A stretch of DNA of 64,000 bases from Pseudomonadales bacterium (GTDB taxonomy: Bacteria > Pseudomonadota > Gammaproteobacteria > Pseudomonadales > Ketobacteraceae). The position numbers and the translations under genes are program-made. How positions within the stretch are numbered: the first letter of the stretch is position 1; each line of letters starts with the position of its first letter. The notes under the pieces are model-generated. The model was not told the DNA's origin. It was given only the letters and a program-made list of their open reading frames with translations, and ran no database searches. Of this stretch, positions 1 through 8,371 are shown piece after piece. The DNA lies in NCBI GenBank assembly GCA_002701845.1, contig NZXG01000026.1, positions 1 to 64,000 of the forward strand, written 5' to 3'.

Positions 1-113
1 ATGGCTTGGTTTTCGTGCACTATTGTAACCCTCGAAGCTCATATTTCATATTACAAACAGTGACTTAGATTATTTGAGCAGGCTCTATTTAGCATTGTTG
101 AGCAAAATGCTGG

Positions 114-539
114 TCAGAGATAGCGTTGCACCAACTGCTCGATCTGAGCAGCGCCCATGGCGCCGGGCTGGTCAAACTTTAGTTCGCCGTTGACGAATAG
201 CTTGAAGTTGGGAATGCTGCGCACGCCAAAGCGGGCAGCCAAGTTGCGTTGCGCTTCTGTATCCACTTTCAACAGTACTGCCCGCCCCGCCAGGGAGGAG
301 GCCGCCTTGGCGAATTCCGGCGCGGTCATTTTACAGGGGCCACACCATTCAGCCCAAAAATCCACCAGAACCGGCGCCCGGGCGTTTTGCACTACATCGT
401 TGAAAGTGGTTTCATCCACTTCCAGTGGCGCGGCCAGCGGTGGCAGTGGCTGCTTGCACTGGCCACACTTGCCAGTGGCTGCAAGAAAGCGCGCGGGTAT
501 TCGGTTCCTGGTATGGCAGTGGGGGCAGGTTCGAATCAT
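114..539 (-). CDS. trxC: Thioredoxin 2 (TrxC)
   Basis: A 141-residue cytoplasmic thiol-disulfide reductase. An N-terminal zinc-binding module has two CxxC pairs (CPHC at 5-8, CGQC at 25-28), followed by a thioredoxin domain with the WCGPC active site (Cys66 and Cys69). The zinc module is what separates TrxC from TrxA. In the family this protein reduces oxidised protein disulfides and is often induced by peroxide through OxyR; no OxyR site was identified here. It stands alone at the left edge and is not obviously in an operon with cysQ. Confidence 0.93.
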   Translation of the reverse strand: MIRTCPHCHTRNRIPARFLAATGKCGQCKQPLPPLAAPLEVDETTFNDVVQNARAPVLVDFWAEWCGPCKMTAPEFAKAASSLAGRAVLLKVDTEAQRNLAARFGVRSIPNFKLFVNGELKFDQPGAMGAAQIEQLVQRYL

Positions 540-625
540 GCTGTGCCTCGCTGAATAATCAGACCTTTCTAATATTGGGGTTCAAACAGCGTTTGCAAGG
601 GGGCCACACCCGCGTTCATAGCCGC

Positions 626-1447
626 TCAGCTTTTCAGCAACCCTGCCCAATCCACCTGCTGATCCCCCAGGGCATAAAACTCCGGGTTCAGCACATTATC
701 CTCCCGATTGTAGGTGAGCGGTTCGAAATTAGTGTTCACCACCCGCCCTCCGGCCTGCATCAATACCGCCTGGGCAGCGGCGGTATCCCACTCGCTGGTA
801 GGGGCCAGGCGCGGATACAGATCCGCTTTGCCCTCGGCGATCAGGCAGAATTTCAGGGAGCTGCCCATGCTGGTCATATCCGTGCTATAACCCTCGGCTG
901 CCAGTTTGGCCAGCAGGGCATTGAGTTTTTCCGCGCCGTGGCGGCGGCTGCCCACCACCACCAGATTGCGCTCCGGCACCGCCCGCACCGAGATGGCCTG
1001 CCACTGGCCCTGATTCACCTTGAAGGCCCCCACGCCTTCACCACCCACGTAGGCCTGGTCCTTCAGCGGCACGGTCACTACCCCCAACACCGGTTCGTGA
1101 TCGGCAATCAGGGCAATATTGACGGTGAATTCGCCGGTGCCGTTGATAAATTCCTTGGTACCGTCCAGAGGGTCCACCAACCAGTAGCGCTGCCACTGAC
1201 GCCGCTCCGCAAAGGGAATGGCTTCGGACTCTTCCGAGAAGATCGGGATATCCGGGGTAAGCCGGGCCAACTGCTCCAGGATCACATGGTGGGCTGCATG
1301 ATCGGCTTCCGTTACCGGGCTGTCATCGGCTTTGGTTTCCACAGCCACCGGCGCCTTGCGGTGATAGACCCCCTTGATGGCCTCTCCCGCCGCTTCCGCC
1401 ACTGCCAGTACCTGCTCAATCAGTTTTCGGCTCACCAGATCATTCAT
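626..1447 (-). CDS. cysQ: 3'(2'),5'-bisphosphate nucleotidase CysQ
   Basis: 273 residues, the normal length for CysQ of the inositol monophosphatase superfamily. Visible metal-site motifs are the acidic FSEESE segment, DPLDGTKEF and the C-terminal WDTAAAQAVL. The family hydrolyses 3'-phosphoadenosine 5'-phosphate, the by-product of sulfate assimilation, to AMP and phosphate. The start codon lies 10 bases downstream of the nudE stop, so the two genes form one minus-strand operon, a pairing common in Pseudomonas relatives. Confidence 0.93.
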   Translation of the reverse strand: MNDLVSRKLIEQVLAVAEAAGEAIKGVYHRKAPVAVETKADDSPVTEADHAAHHVILEQLARLTPDIPIFSEESEAIPFAERRQWQRYWLVDPLDGTKEFINGTGEFTVNIALIADHEPVLGVVTVPLKDQAYVGGEGVGAFKVNQGQWQAISVRAVPERNLVVVGSRRHGAEKLNALLAKLAAEGYSTDMTSMGSSLKFCLIAEGKADLYPRLAPTSEWDTAAAQAVLMQAGGRVVNTNFEPLTYNREDNVLNPEFYALGDQQVDWAGLLKS

Positions 1448-1457
1448 CGTTTACTTC

Positions 1458-2015
1458 CTATTGCGAATACTTTCTGTTGCGAACGATATCCCGGGCCATA
1501 TACAGGGCCGCCAGGGAGCGGGCCTCGGTGAAGGTCTCCACCTGCAGCAGACTGTCGATATCCTCCAGGGGATGCTCGATCACCTCAATGGGTTCCGGCT
1601 CGTCCCCGGGCAGGCGTTCCTCGTAAAGCTCCTCCGCCATCACCACATGGATCATATGGCCCATATAGCCGGGGGACAGGGACAGGGCCTTCAATTCCGC
1701 AAACTGGCGGGCGCCGTGACCGGCCTCCTCTTTCAGTTCGCGGTTGGCGGCTTCGAAGATGGTTTCCTGACCATCCATGGCCCCTTTGGGCAGTGCCAAC
1801 TGGTAATCGTGGGTGCCGCAGGCATACTCCCGGATCAACAGGACGTTGCCGTTTTCCTTCACCGCCACCACCAGTACGGCGGGAATCCTGGGGGTACGCA
1901 GGCGCTCGTAAACCCGCTCTTCACCGTTGCTGAAACGCAACTGCAGTCGCTCAATACCAAACAGGCGGCTTTCGGCCACTAATTGATGATCGAGTATGGT
2001 AGGCTTTTGCGGCAT
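1458..2015 (-). CDS. nudE: ADP compounds hydrolase NudE
   Basis: 185-residue Nudix hydrolase. The Nudix box is complete (a Gly, five residues, Glu, seven residues, then RELKEEAG). NudE cleaves ADP-ribose, NADH, Ap3A and similar ADP-linked substrates. The gene is first in a nudE-cysQ operon and diverges from yrfG; only 33 bases separate the two start codons, so the promoters must overlap. The hydrophobic and acidic residues around the box and the neighbour cysQ fit NudE better than other Nudix subfamilies. Confidence 0.9.
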   Translation of the reverse strand: MPQKPTILDHQLVAESRLFGIERLQLRFSNGEERVYERLRTPRIPAVLVVAVKENGNVLLIREYACGTHDYQLALPKGAMDGQETIFEAANRELKEEAGHGARQFAELKALSLSPGYMGHMIHVVMAEELYEERLPGDEPEPIEVIEHPLEDIDSLLQVETFTEARSLAALYMARDIVRNRKYSQ

Positions 2016-2048
2016 GTTGATGGCTCAATTTCGGGAGTGAGGATTGTC

Positions 2049-2723
2049 ATGATTCACTGGGACCAGATCGATACCGTATTGCTGGATATGGACGGGACCC
2101 TGCTGGACCTGTACTTCGACAATTACTTCTGGATGGAGATGGTCCCCCAGCGCTACGCCGAAGCGCACCATATTAGCCTTGATCAGGCCAAAACCCAACT
2201 GTTCGCCCGTTTCAGCGAACACCGGGGCACCCTCAACTGGTATTGCCTGGATTTCTGGCGGCGGGAGACCGGCCTGGATATTGTGGGAATGAAGGAAGAG
2301 GTGAAACACTTGATCGGGCTGCGCCCCAACGCCATCACTTTTCTGGAGAAGGTAAAGGCCTCTGGTCGCCGTGCCGTGCTGGTGACCAATGCCCATCGTG
2401 GCAGTCTCGAACTGAAGCTGCGGGAAATCCCGATGGCCACCCACTTTGACGGGATCTTCAGTTCCCACGATTTTGGCCTGCCCAAAGAGGATCCCACTTT
2501 CTGGGACCGGCTGCGGGAAGTGATCCACTATGAACCGCCCCGCAGCCTGCTGATCGACGACAGCCTGGCGGTGCTGCGCTCGGCCCAGCAAGCCGGGATC
2601 GGCCATACCCTGGGAGTGCTGCAACCGGATATGCGCAAGGGCCCCGTGACCACCGAAGAGTTCATCGGCCTGGATTGTTTCAGCAGTATTTTTCCCCCGG
2701 AGACCGCAGAGCCTCAGGGCTGA
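2049..2723 (+). CDS. yrfG: HAD-family GMP/IMP nucleotidase YrfG
   Basis: About 224 residues of a haloacid-dehalogenase phosphatase. Motif I is LLDMDGTLLD near the N terminus, motif II is VLVTNAHRG and motif III ends in LLIDDS. YrfG of Escherichia coli dephosphorylates GMP and IMP. I chose the ATG at 2049 (MIHWDQIDT) because the open frame from 1983 would overlap nudE and adds residues outside the HAD fold. The gene is divergent from nudE and followed by hslR, the usual gammaproteobacterial neighbourhood. Confidence 0.88.
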   Translation: MIHWDQIDTVLLDMDGTLLDLYFDNYFWMEMVPQRYAEAHHISLDQAKTQLFARFSEHRGTLNWYCLDFWRRETGLDIVGMKEEVKHLIGLRPNAITFLEKVKASGRRAVLVTNAHRGSLELKLREIPMATHFDGIFSSHDFGLPKEDPTFWDRLREVIHYEPPRSLLIDDSLAVLRSAQQAGIGHTLGVLQPDMRKGPVTTEEFIGLDCFSSIFPPETAEPQG

Positions 2724-2754
2724 ACCGGCCGCTCTGGTCATAACTTGTGCAGAT

Positions 2755-2783
2755 CGGCAGACCGGTGCGAATGTCTTTATAAT
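2755..2783 (+). promoter_or_regulatory. Possible -10 element for hslR
   Basis: A perfect TATAAT lies at 2778-2783, 55 bases upstream of the hslR start. No good -35 hexamer stands at the normal distance, and no clear sigma-32 heat-shock promoter was found, although hslR is a heat-shock gene in E. coli. Confidence 0.35.
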
Positions 2784-2837
2784 GGGCGCAAGCGTTTATT
2801 ATCGGCGCAACAGTCACTGACAATGACCATGTGATAT

Positions 2838-3248
2838 ATGAGCAAACAGCAGGACAGCAAGATCCGCCTGGACAAATGGCTGTGGGCGGCCCGCTTCTAC
2901 AAGACCCGCTCCCTGGCCAAGGAGATGATCGAGGGTGGCAAGGTGCACTACGAGGGTCACCGGGTCAAAGCCTCCAAGGAAGTGACCCTGGGGGCCCAGG
3001 TGCGGCTGCGCCAGGGATTCGATGAGAAGACCGTGGTGGTCACCGGCCTCAGCGACCGCCGTGGCAACGCGGTGATGGCCGCGGCCCTGTATGAGGAAAC
3101 CACCGAGAGCCAGGAAAAGCGCGCCCTGGCCAGCGCCCAGCGCAAGTCCATGAATGCCGCCATGCCCAGCAGTGATCAGCGCCCCAACAAAAAGCAGCGG
3201 CGCCAGATTATTCAATTCCGCAACCAACAGGGTCAGGGTCATGAGTGA
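2838..3248 (+). CDS. hslR: Ribosome-associated heat shock protein Hsp15
   Basis: 136 residues with an S4 RNA-binding domain near the N terminus (RLDKWLWAARFYKTRSLA and the following KVHYEGHRV) and a basic Lys/Arg-rich tail. Hsp15 binds free 50S subunits that carry nascent chains and helps recycle them after heat stress. The last codons overlap hslO (ATG at 3241), so hslR-hslO is a translationally coupled chaperone operon. Confidence 0.93.
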   Translation: MSKQQDSKIRLDKWLWAARFYKTRSLAKEMIEGGKVHYEGHRVKASKEVTLGAQVRLRQGFDEKTVVVTGLSDRRGNAVMAAALYEETTESQEKRALASAQRKSMNAAMPSSDQRPNKKQRRQIIQFRNQQGQGHE

Positions 3249-4167
3249 AACCGATATCTGTCAACGATTCCTGATTAACGATCGCGGCCTGCGGGGGCAA
3301 TGGACTCTGCTGGAGGCCAGTTATCAGACCGTACTGGCGAAGCATGACTACCCCCTGGAAATCCAGGGCCTGCTGGGGGAGCTGCTGGCGGCCTCCATTC
3401 TGCTGAGCGCCACCCTGAAGTTCGAAGGCACCCTGAGTATTCAGGCCCGGGGCGAGGGCACCATCAATCTGCTGTCGGTGGAATGCACCCATGACCACAC
3501 CGTGCGCGCCATCGCCCGCTGGCAGGGGGACACCCGTGGCCAGAGCTTTCGCGAGCTGCTGGGCAAGGCCATTCTGGCTATCACCATTACCCCGTCCCAG
3601 GGGGAACGCTACCAGGGCATCGTGCCCCTGGACGGAGACACGGTGGCGCAGTGTCTGGAGCATTATTTCCAATCCTCTGAGCAATTAAAAACCCAAATCC
3701 AGTTGTTTCACGGCAATAACCGGGCCGGTGGCCTGCTGCTACAGGCCCTGCCTGGCACCGGCGGTTCACTGGAGGGGGCGGAACAGGTATTGCATGGGCA
3801 ATCCTACGAGGAGCAGCAGGAGGCCCGGGCCGAGGAATGGCATCGGGTGGCGGGTCTGGCGGCCACCCTCAGCGCGGAAGAATTGCTGAACCTGGATTGC
3901 AACACAGTGCTATATCGGCTGTTCCATGAGGAAAAAGTGCAGGTGTTCGCCCCGGAAATGGTGCGGTTCCACTGCACCTGCAGCCGCCAGCGCACCGCGA
4001 ATGCCCTGGAACAGATCGGGCGCGAGGAACTGGACAGCATTCTGGCGGAACGGGGCAAGGTGGATGTCACCTGCCAGTTCTGCAACGAGCACTACGTGTT
4101 CGACCCGGTGGATGTGGCCATGCTGTTTGCCGCAGGCAACCCGCAGGCCGATTCCTCCATCAATTAG
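3241..4167 (+). CDS. hslO: Redox-regulated chaperone Hsp33
   Basis: About 308 residues. Hsp33 is a cytoplasmic holdase switched on by oxidation. The C-terminal redox-switch zinc centre is visible as a CxC pair (FHCTCS) and a CxxC pair (TCQFC) about 30 residues later. I chose the ATG at 3241 (MSETDICQRF) because it matches the family start; the longer frame from 3154 lies inside hslR. It overlaps the hslR end by 8 bases. Confidence 0.93.
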   Translation: MSETDICQRFLINDRGLRGQWTLLEASYQTVLAKHDYPLEIQGLLGELLAASILLSATLKFEGTLSIQARGEGTINLLSVECTHDHTVRAIARWQGDTRGQSFRELLGKAILAITITPSQGERYQGIVPLDGDTVAQCLEHYFQSSEQLKTQIQLFHGNNRAGGLLLQALPGTGGSLEGAEQVLHGQSYEEQQEARAEEWHRVAGLAATLSAEELLNLDCNTVLYRLFHEEKVQVFAPEMVRFHCTCSRQRTANALEQIGREELDSILAERGKVDVTCQFCNEHYVFDPVDVAMLFAAGNPQADSSIN

Positions 4168-4205
4168 CAGGCTGGTGAAACCGGAGTGCTGACAGGCAGT
4201 TAGGG

Positions 4206-4248
4206 GCCACCGGCACGGGTAAGTAAGAGCTTACATCCAGCCGGTGGC
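4206..4248. repeat. Nested inverted repeat after hslO
   Basis: GCCACCGGC (4206-4214) is exactly complementary to GCCGGTGGC (4240-4248). Inside it GTAAG (4219-4223) pairs with CTTAC (4230-4234). Both arms fall on one axis, so RNA or DNA could fold into a two-tier hairpin. There is no T tract, so it is not a classical terminator by itself. Confidence 0.6.
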
Positions 4249-4305
4249 AACAGGGTCGCGGCCGGAGCCCGGCAGTGGCACCCGCGGCCCGGGTTGGCGG
4301 CCCGG

Positions 4306-4322
4306 AAAGGCTTCGCCTTTTT
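4306..4322 (+). terminator. Probable rho-independent terminator of hslR-hslO
   Basis: AAAGGC (4306-4311) pairs with GCCTTT (4315-4320) across a three-base loop and ends in five Ts (4318-4322). It lies about 140 bases after the hslO stop and ahead of the likely pckA promoter. Confidence 0.55.
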
Positions 4323-4545
4323 GCCCGAAATTTGCCATAATGCGCGGCTTGAATTCGGGCTGGCCTGACGCCGGGCGGGGCCTGCGCAGCCCACCGACAA
4401 CACCCGCGTCAGTACCTGTGTGCGAGGAGCTGCCGCCGAGGCAAAGCCTGCGGGACTGCTATCTCATTGCGATAGCCATACAGCTTTTACATCTATGTGT
4501 TATTAAGTGCGGCCACAAGCCGATCAAAGTGAGGTCATAGGAAAC

Positions 4546-6090
4546 ATGTCAAACGCTCCCCAGATTATTACCGATCCGTGCAGCACATTTTTGGTCGAGG
4601 AGGCCATAAAACGGGGTGAAGGCCAGCTGGCCCATAATGGTGCATTCGTGGCCAATACTGGCGCGCGGACTGGCCGCTCCCCCATGGACCGATTTATCGT
4701 CGATGAGCCCAGCACCACGGAATCCATTCACTGGGGGCCGGTGAACCGCCCGTTCCCGGCGGACAAATTCGACGCCCTGTGGGATCGGGTGGCGGACCAT
4801 GTTTCCAGCAGCGATCAGTTTGTTTCCCACCTGCACGTGGGCGCCGACCCGGATCACTACATTGCGGTGAAGGTCACCACCCAGACCGCCTGGCATAACC
4901 TGTTTGCCCGCTGCCTGTTTATCCGCCCGGAAAAATGGAACCCCAAAACCAAAGAGCCCTGGGAAATTCTGCACGCCCCCACCTTTGAGTGCGACCCGTC
5001 CCGGGACGGCACCAACAGCGATGGCTGTGTCATCCTCAACTTTGCGGCGCGCAAGGTACTGGTGGCCGGCATGCAGTACGCTGGCGAAATGAAGAAAGCC
5101 ATGTTCTCGGTGCAGAACTTCCTGTTGCCGGAAAAATCCGTGCTGCCCATGCACTGCTCCGCCAACGTGGGTGAAGACGGCGGCGTGGCCCTTTTCTTCG
5201 GCCTCTCCGGCACCGGCAAGACCACCCTGTCCGCGGACCCGGACCGCTACCTGATCGGCGACGATGAGCACGGTTGGGCCAAGGGTTCTGTATTCAATAT
5301 GGAAGGCGGTTGCTACGCCAAGTGTATCGACCTGAGCCAGAAGAACGAGCCGGTGATCTGGGACGCTATCCGCTTTGGCGCGGTGCTGGAAAACGTGGTG
5401 CTGGACGACCACCGCAACCCGGACTACAAGGATTCCAGCCTGACCCAGAATACCCGCGCCGCCTATCCGCTGGAAAACATCGACAAGCGGGTGGAGGAAA
5501 ACCGGGCCGGCGAGCCCAAGCACGTCATCTTCCTCACCTGTGACCTGAACGGCGTGATCCCGCCGGTATCCCGCCTCTCCAGTGAGGCCGCCGCTTACCA
5601 CTTTCTGAGCGGCTATACCGCCCTGGTGGGTTCCACCGAAATGGGCTCCGACGCCGGCATCAAAACCACCTTTTCCACCTGTTTCGGGGCACCCTTCTTC
5701 CCCCGTCAGGCCGGTGAGTACGCCGAGCTGCTGATCAAGCGCATCCAGGAATTCGATTCCCGGGTGTACCTGGTGAACACGGGCTGGACCGGCGGGCCCT
5801 ACGGCGAAGGCAAGCGTTTCGACATCCCCACCACCCGCTCGGTGATCACAGCGATTCTCAGCGGTGCCCTGGACGATATCGAAACCCAGCACATCGATAT
5901 CCTCAACCTGGAAGTGCCGGTGGACGTGCCTGGGGTGGATCCCAACCTGCTGATTCCCCAGAACACCTGGTCTCATAAGGAAGCTTATGTGGCCCGGGCC
6001 CAGCATCTGGCGGAACTGTTTACCGAGAACTTCAAGAAGTACACCGACGTGTCCGACGAAATCCGTAACGCCGGCCCCAAGGCCGGGTAA
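4546..6090 (+). CDS. pckA: Phosphoenolpyruvate carboxykinase (ATP)
   Basis: 514 residues, standard for the ATP-dependent enzyme, which converts oxaloacetate and ATP to phosphoenolpyruvate, CO2 and ADP as the first step of gluconeogenesis. The nucleotide-binding P-loop GLSGTGKTT sits at residues 219-227, followed by the metal-binding GDDEHGW segment. I chose the ATG at 4546, preceded by a GGAAAC purine stretch, over the 13-codon longer frame. The long upstream region hints at leader-mediated control; a strong terminator follows the gene. Confidence 0.95.
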   Translation: MSNAPQIITDPCSTFLVEEAIKRGEGQLAHNGAFVANTGARTGRSPMDRFIVDEPSTTESIHWGPVNRPFPADKFDALWDRVADHVSSSDQFVSHLHVGADPDHYIAVKVTTQTAWHNLFARCLFIRPEKWNPKTKEPWEILHAPTFECDPSRDGTNSDGCVILNFAARKVLVAGMQYAGEMKKAMFSVQNFLLPEKSVLPMHCSANVGEDGGVALFFGLSGTGKTTLSADPDRYLIGDDEHGWAKGSVFNMEGGCYAKCIDLSQKNEPVIWDAIRFGAVLENVVLDDHRNPDYKDSSLTQNTRAAYPLENIDKRVEENRAGEPKHVIFLTCDLNGVIPPVSRLSSEAAAYHFLSGYTALVGSTEMGSDAGIKTTFSTCFGAPFFPRQAGEYAELLIKRIQEFDSRVYLVNTGWTGGPYGEGKRFDIPTTRSVITAILSGALDDIETQHIDILNLEVPVDVPGVDPNLLIPQNTWSHKEAYVARAQHLAELFTENFKKYTDVSDEIRNAGPKAG

Positions 6091-6118
6091 ACGCCGCACC
6101 GGACAGCGGACAATCCAG

Positions 6119-6150
6119 GCCGCCCCTGCTGTAGTGGGGGCGGCTTTTTT
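6119..6150 (+). terminator. Rho-independent terminator of pckA
   Basis: GCCGCCCC (6119-6126) pairs perfectly with GGGGCGGC (6137-6144), followed immediately by six Ts (6145-6150). It sits 28 bases after the pckA stop and just before rlmG. Confidence 0.88.
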
Positions 6151-6163
6151 GTTATAAGACCTC

Positions 6164-7303
6164 ATGCACTATCGAAGCGTTTTCGGGTTCTTTGACCTGA
6201 CCCCACTGCACCACCATCGTCGCTCCCCCCTCCGGGCCTGGAGCGCGGCGGATGCGCTGCTGTTGCGGGAGGCCCACGAGCTGCGCCCGGTGCCGGAACG
6301 GCTGCTGGTGGTGAATGATGTGCATGGGGCCCTGGGGGTTTGTCTGCAGCACTGGCGCCCCTTTCACTGGAACGACAGCTACACCAGTCTGCGAGCGCTA
6401 CAGCTCAACCTGCGCCGCAACGGCATGCTGTTTCTGCCGGAGCACTGGGTGACGGCGGCGGAGAACCCTGAAGGCCTGTTCGATACAGTGCTACTGCGGA
6501 TTCCCAAGAGCCTGAGCCTGTTGCGGGATCAGTTGACCCGCCTGCGGCCCTGCCTCAGCCCCCAGACCCGGATTATCGCCAGCGGCATGGTCAAGCACCT
6601 GAGCCGCAGTACCGTGGAGGTATTCGAACAGTGCATCGGCCCCAGCCACCGTTCCCTGGCGGAACGCAAGGCCCGTTTGGTGTTCGCGGAGCTGGACCCG
6701 GAGCTGGCCGTGCCGGCGGTGGCACCAACCCGAGTACCGGTGCCGAATACCGACCTGGAACTGATCAGTTACGCCGGTGTTTTCTCACAACAGAAGTCTG
6801 ACCCAGGTACCCTGCTGCTGCTGACACACTTTCCCGATGTCTCCGGGGCCCGCCATATTCTGGATCTGGGGTGTGGCAACGGCGTACTGGCCTGCCACGC
6901 CGGCCGTCTCAATCCGGCAGCGCAGCTGACCCTGCTGGACAACTCCTGGCTGGCGCTGCGCAGTGCCCGGGAGACGCTGGCGCACAACGACACTCAGAAT
7001 CCGGCAGAGTTTATTGCCGGCGATGCCCTGGATGAATACCGGGATCAGGTGGATCTGGTGCTGTGCAATCCGCCGTTTCACGCCGGCAACCGTCTCGATG
7101 GTGACATTGCCCGGCGTATGTTCCAGGGTGCCGCCCGCTGCCTGACTCCGGAAGGCAGCCTGGTGGTGGTGGGCAATCGCCATCTGGGCTACCACCGCAC
7201 TCTGCAAACCTGGTTTGACAGCGTGGAGTTGGTGGCCAGTAACCCCAAATTTGTGGTGCTGCGAGCCGCTGCCCCCCGCCCCGGCAAGGCCAGCCGAAAA
7301 TAA
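6164..7303 (+). CDS. rlmG: 23S rRNA (guanine-1835-N2)-methyltransferase RlmG
   Basis: 379 residues with the two-domain layout of the RsmC/RlmG family: a degenerate N-terminal half and a catalytic C-terminal Rossmann half. The SAM-binding motif ILDLGCGNGVLA and the catalytic NPPF (302-305) that accepts the target guanine are both intact. The length matches E. coli RlmG, while RsmC is shorter and RlmK different, so RlmG is preferred. It is convergent with yqiA. Confidence 0.88.
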   Translation: MHYRSVFGFFDLTPLHHHRRSPLRAWSAADALLLREAHELRPVPERLLVVNDVHGALGVCLQHWRPFHWNDSYTSLRALQLNLRRNGMLFLPEHWVTAAENPEGLFDTVLLRIPKSLSLLRDQLTRLRPCLSPQTRIIASGMVKHLSRSTVEVFEQCIGPSHRSLAERKARLVFAELDPELAVPAVAPTRVPVPNTDLELISYAGVFSQQKSDPGTLLLLTHFPDVSGARHILDLGCGNGVLACHAGRLNPAAQLTLLDNSWLALRSARETLAHNDTQNPAEFIAGDALDEYRDQVDLVLCNPPFHAGNRLDGDIARRMFQGAARCLTPEGSLVVVGNRHLGYHRTLQTWFDSVELVASNPKFVVLRAAAPRPGKASRK

Positions 7304-7320
7304 CGCAGATGCGGCGGGAT

Positions 7321-7914
7321 TTAGCGGGCCGCTGCGCCAAATAGAAATTCCAGCACCCTGGCGGTATAGCGCTCCAATCCAGTGAAATCATGACAGCCGC
7401 CAGGCTCGACGATAATGTCAGCGCCCCGATAATATTCCCGGGCCTCCTCCGGATCGAGTATCTCGTCCCCCGCCTGCAACAACACCAGAAATCGTGATGG
7501 CTCCGGTAACGGCTGTAAATAGATTTCCGTCAGGAACTGAATATCCGCCGCTTCAATACTGAAGTGATTACCGGTGTGAGGATTAAAGCAAGGGCCGTAA
7601 TATTCACACAACAGTTCATACGCCCGCACCAAAGGATTCACCAACACAGCCCTGAGGTCGTACTTCTGCGCCAGAAAAGTCGCAAAGTATCCGCCCAGGG
7701 AATGGCCCATCAGACCCGGCTTGTGGCCGGCGGCAAGGCAGTCTTGAATCAGCTGCTCGGCGGCCTGAAACGCGGCCCGGGGCTGATCGGGTAAGGTCGG
7801 CGCGATGAATTCCACCGCAGCACCCGGAGACGGCAGGGATCGCTCCAGTGCGATCACCTTGGGGGAGTCACTGGCGGCCAGAAAACCGTGCAGGTTGATT
7901 AGCGGCGGTATCAT
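7321..7914 (-). CDS. yqiA: YqiA-family esterase
   Basis: 197-residue alpha/beta-hydrolase. It has an N-terminal LHGF oxyanion-hole segment, the nucleophile elbow GHSLGG and a late GGCHDF histidine segment. YqiA of E. coli is a cytoplasmic esterase active on short acyl and palmitoyl-CoA esters; the physiological substrate is unsettled. The gene ends 17 bases from the convergent rlmG stop. Confidence 0.75.
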   Translation of the reverse strand: MIPPLINLHGFLAASDSPKVIALERSLPSPGAAVEFIAPTLPDQPRAAFQAAEQLIQDCLAAGHKPGLMGHSLGGYFATFLAQKYDLRAVLVNPLVRAYELLCEYYGPCFNPHTGNHFSIEAADIQFLTEIYLQPLPEPSRFLVLLQAGDEILDPEEAREYYRGADIIVEPGGCHDFTGLERYTARVLEFLFGAAAR

Positions 7915-8005
7915 GATGGCTTACTGGTGGGGCCGGTTTGGATGCAGGTCCACGCAGTGCGGAAACCGCCGGCGCCAGCGCCGACAGTCTCCCGCCCGCG
8001 CGCCG

Positions 8006-8293
8006 CTATTTGTGCGCGATGGGTTTGTCGGTAAACAGATAGTCCTTCAGTTCTTCATCGAACTTGCCATCCCGGCGGCGAATCCACTCCAGCACCATGG
8101 CGGCATGTTCTTTCTCTTCATCCCGGTTGTGGGCCAGAATGGCTTTTAACTCATCGTCCTTGCAGGCATCAATGCGCTGGTTATACCAGTCCACGGCCTC
8201 CAGCTCTTCCATGAGAGAAGTAATCGCCCGGTGATAGTCCCGGGTTTCATCTGACAGTTCCTCAATGGGTTCATGATAACCTTCGTTAGACAT
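8006..8293 (-). CDS. Encapsulated-ferritin (EncFtn) family protein, no targeting tail
   Basis: 95 residues, all helical. It aligns, from memory, with the core of the Rhodospirillum rubrum encapsulated ferritin: the ELEAVDWY and AHNRDEEKEHAAM blocks are the same. The ferroxidase ligands of that protein (Glu32, Glu62, His65) correspond here to Glu30, Glu60 and His63, so the iron-oxidising centre formed at the dimer interface should work. The C terminus stops at PIAHK; the extension that carries the encapsulin-docking peptide is missing, and no encapsulin gene is nearby. The upstream AGGAGA ribosome-binding site is strong. It probably oxidises iron as a free annular oligomer. Confidence 0.85.
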   Translation of the reverse strand: MSNEGYHEPIEELSDETRDYHRAITSLMEELEAVDWYNQRIDACKDDELKAILAHNRDEEKEHAAMVLEWIRRRDGKFDEELKDYLFTDKPIAHK

Positions 8294-8371
8294 TATTCTC
8301 TCCTTTTTGAATATCAGCAGATAACAGTTTCTGCATTGATTGAACGTCGGGTTAAACGTTGACTGCCTCGG

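Larger units (their letters stand above)
4168..4545. other. 378-base leader/intergenic region upstream of pckA
   Basis: No gene was found here. The stretch contains a nested inverted repeat (4206-4248), a terminator-like hairpin for hslO (4306-4322), a CATAAT -10-like hexamer at 4336-4341 without a clear -35, and about 200 bases of likely pckA leader with a small CTATC/GATAG inverted repeat. The leader looks structured, but I cannot match it to a known riboswitch. Confidence 0.5.

Noticed and set aside
4244-4540. A 98-codon open frame in the pckA leader
   Set aside because: Pro/Gly/Arg-rich composition, no ribosome-binding site, overlaps the terminator and promoter elements.
7919-8005. Possible encapsulin-docking peptide just after the EncFtn stop
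   Set aside because: In-frame readthrough gives an Arg/Ala/Pro-rich sequence with no LTxGSLR-like motif.
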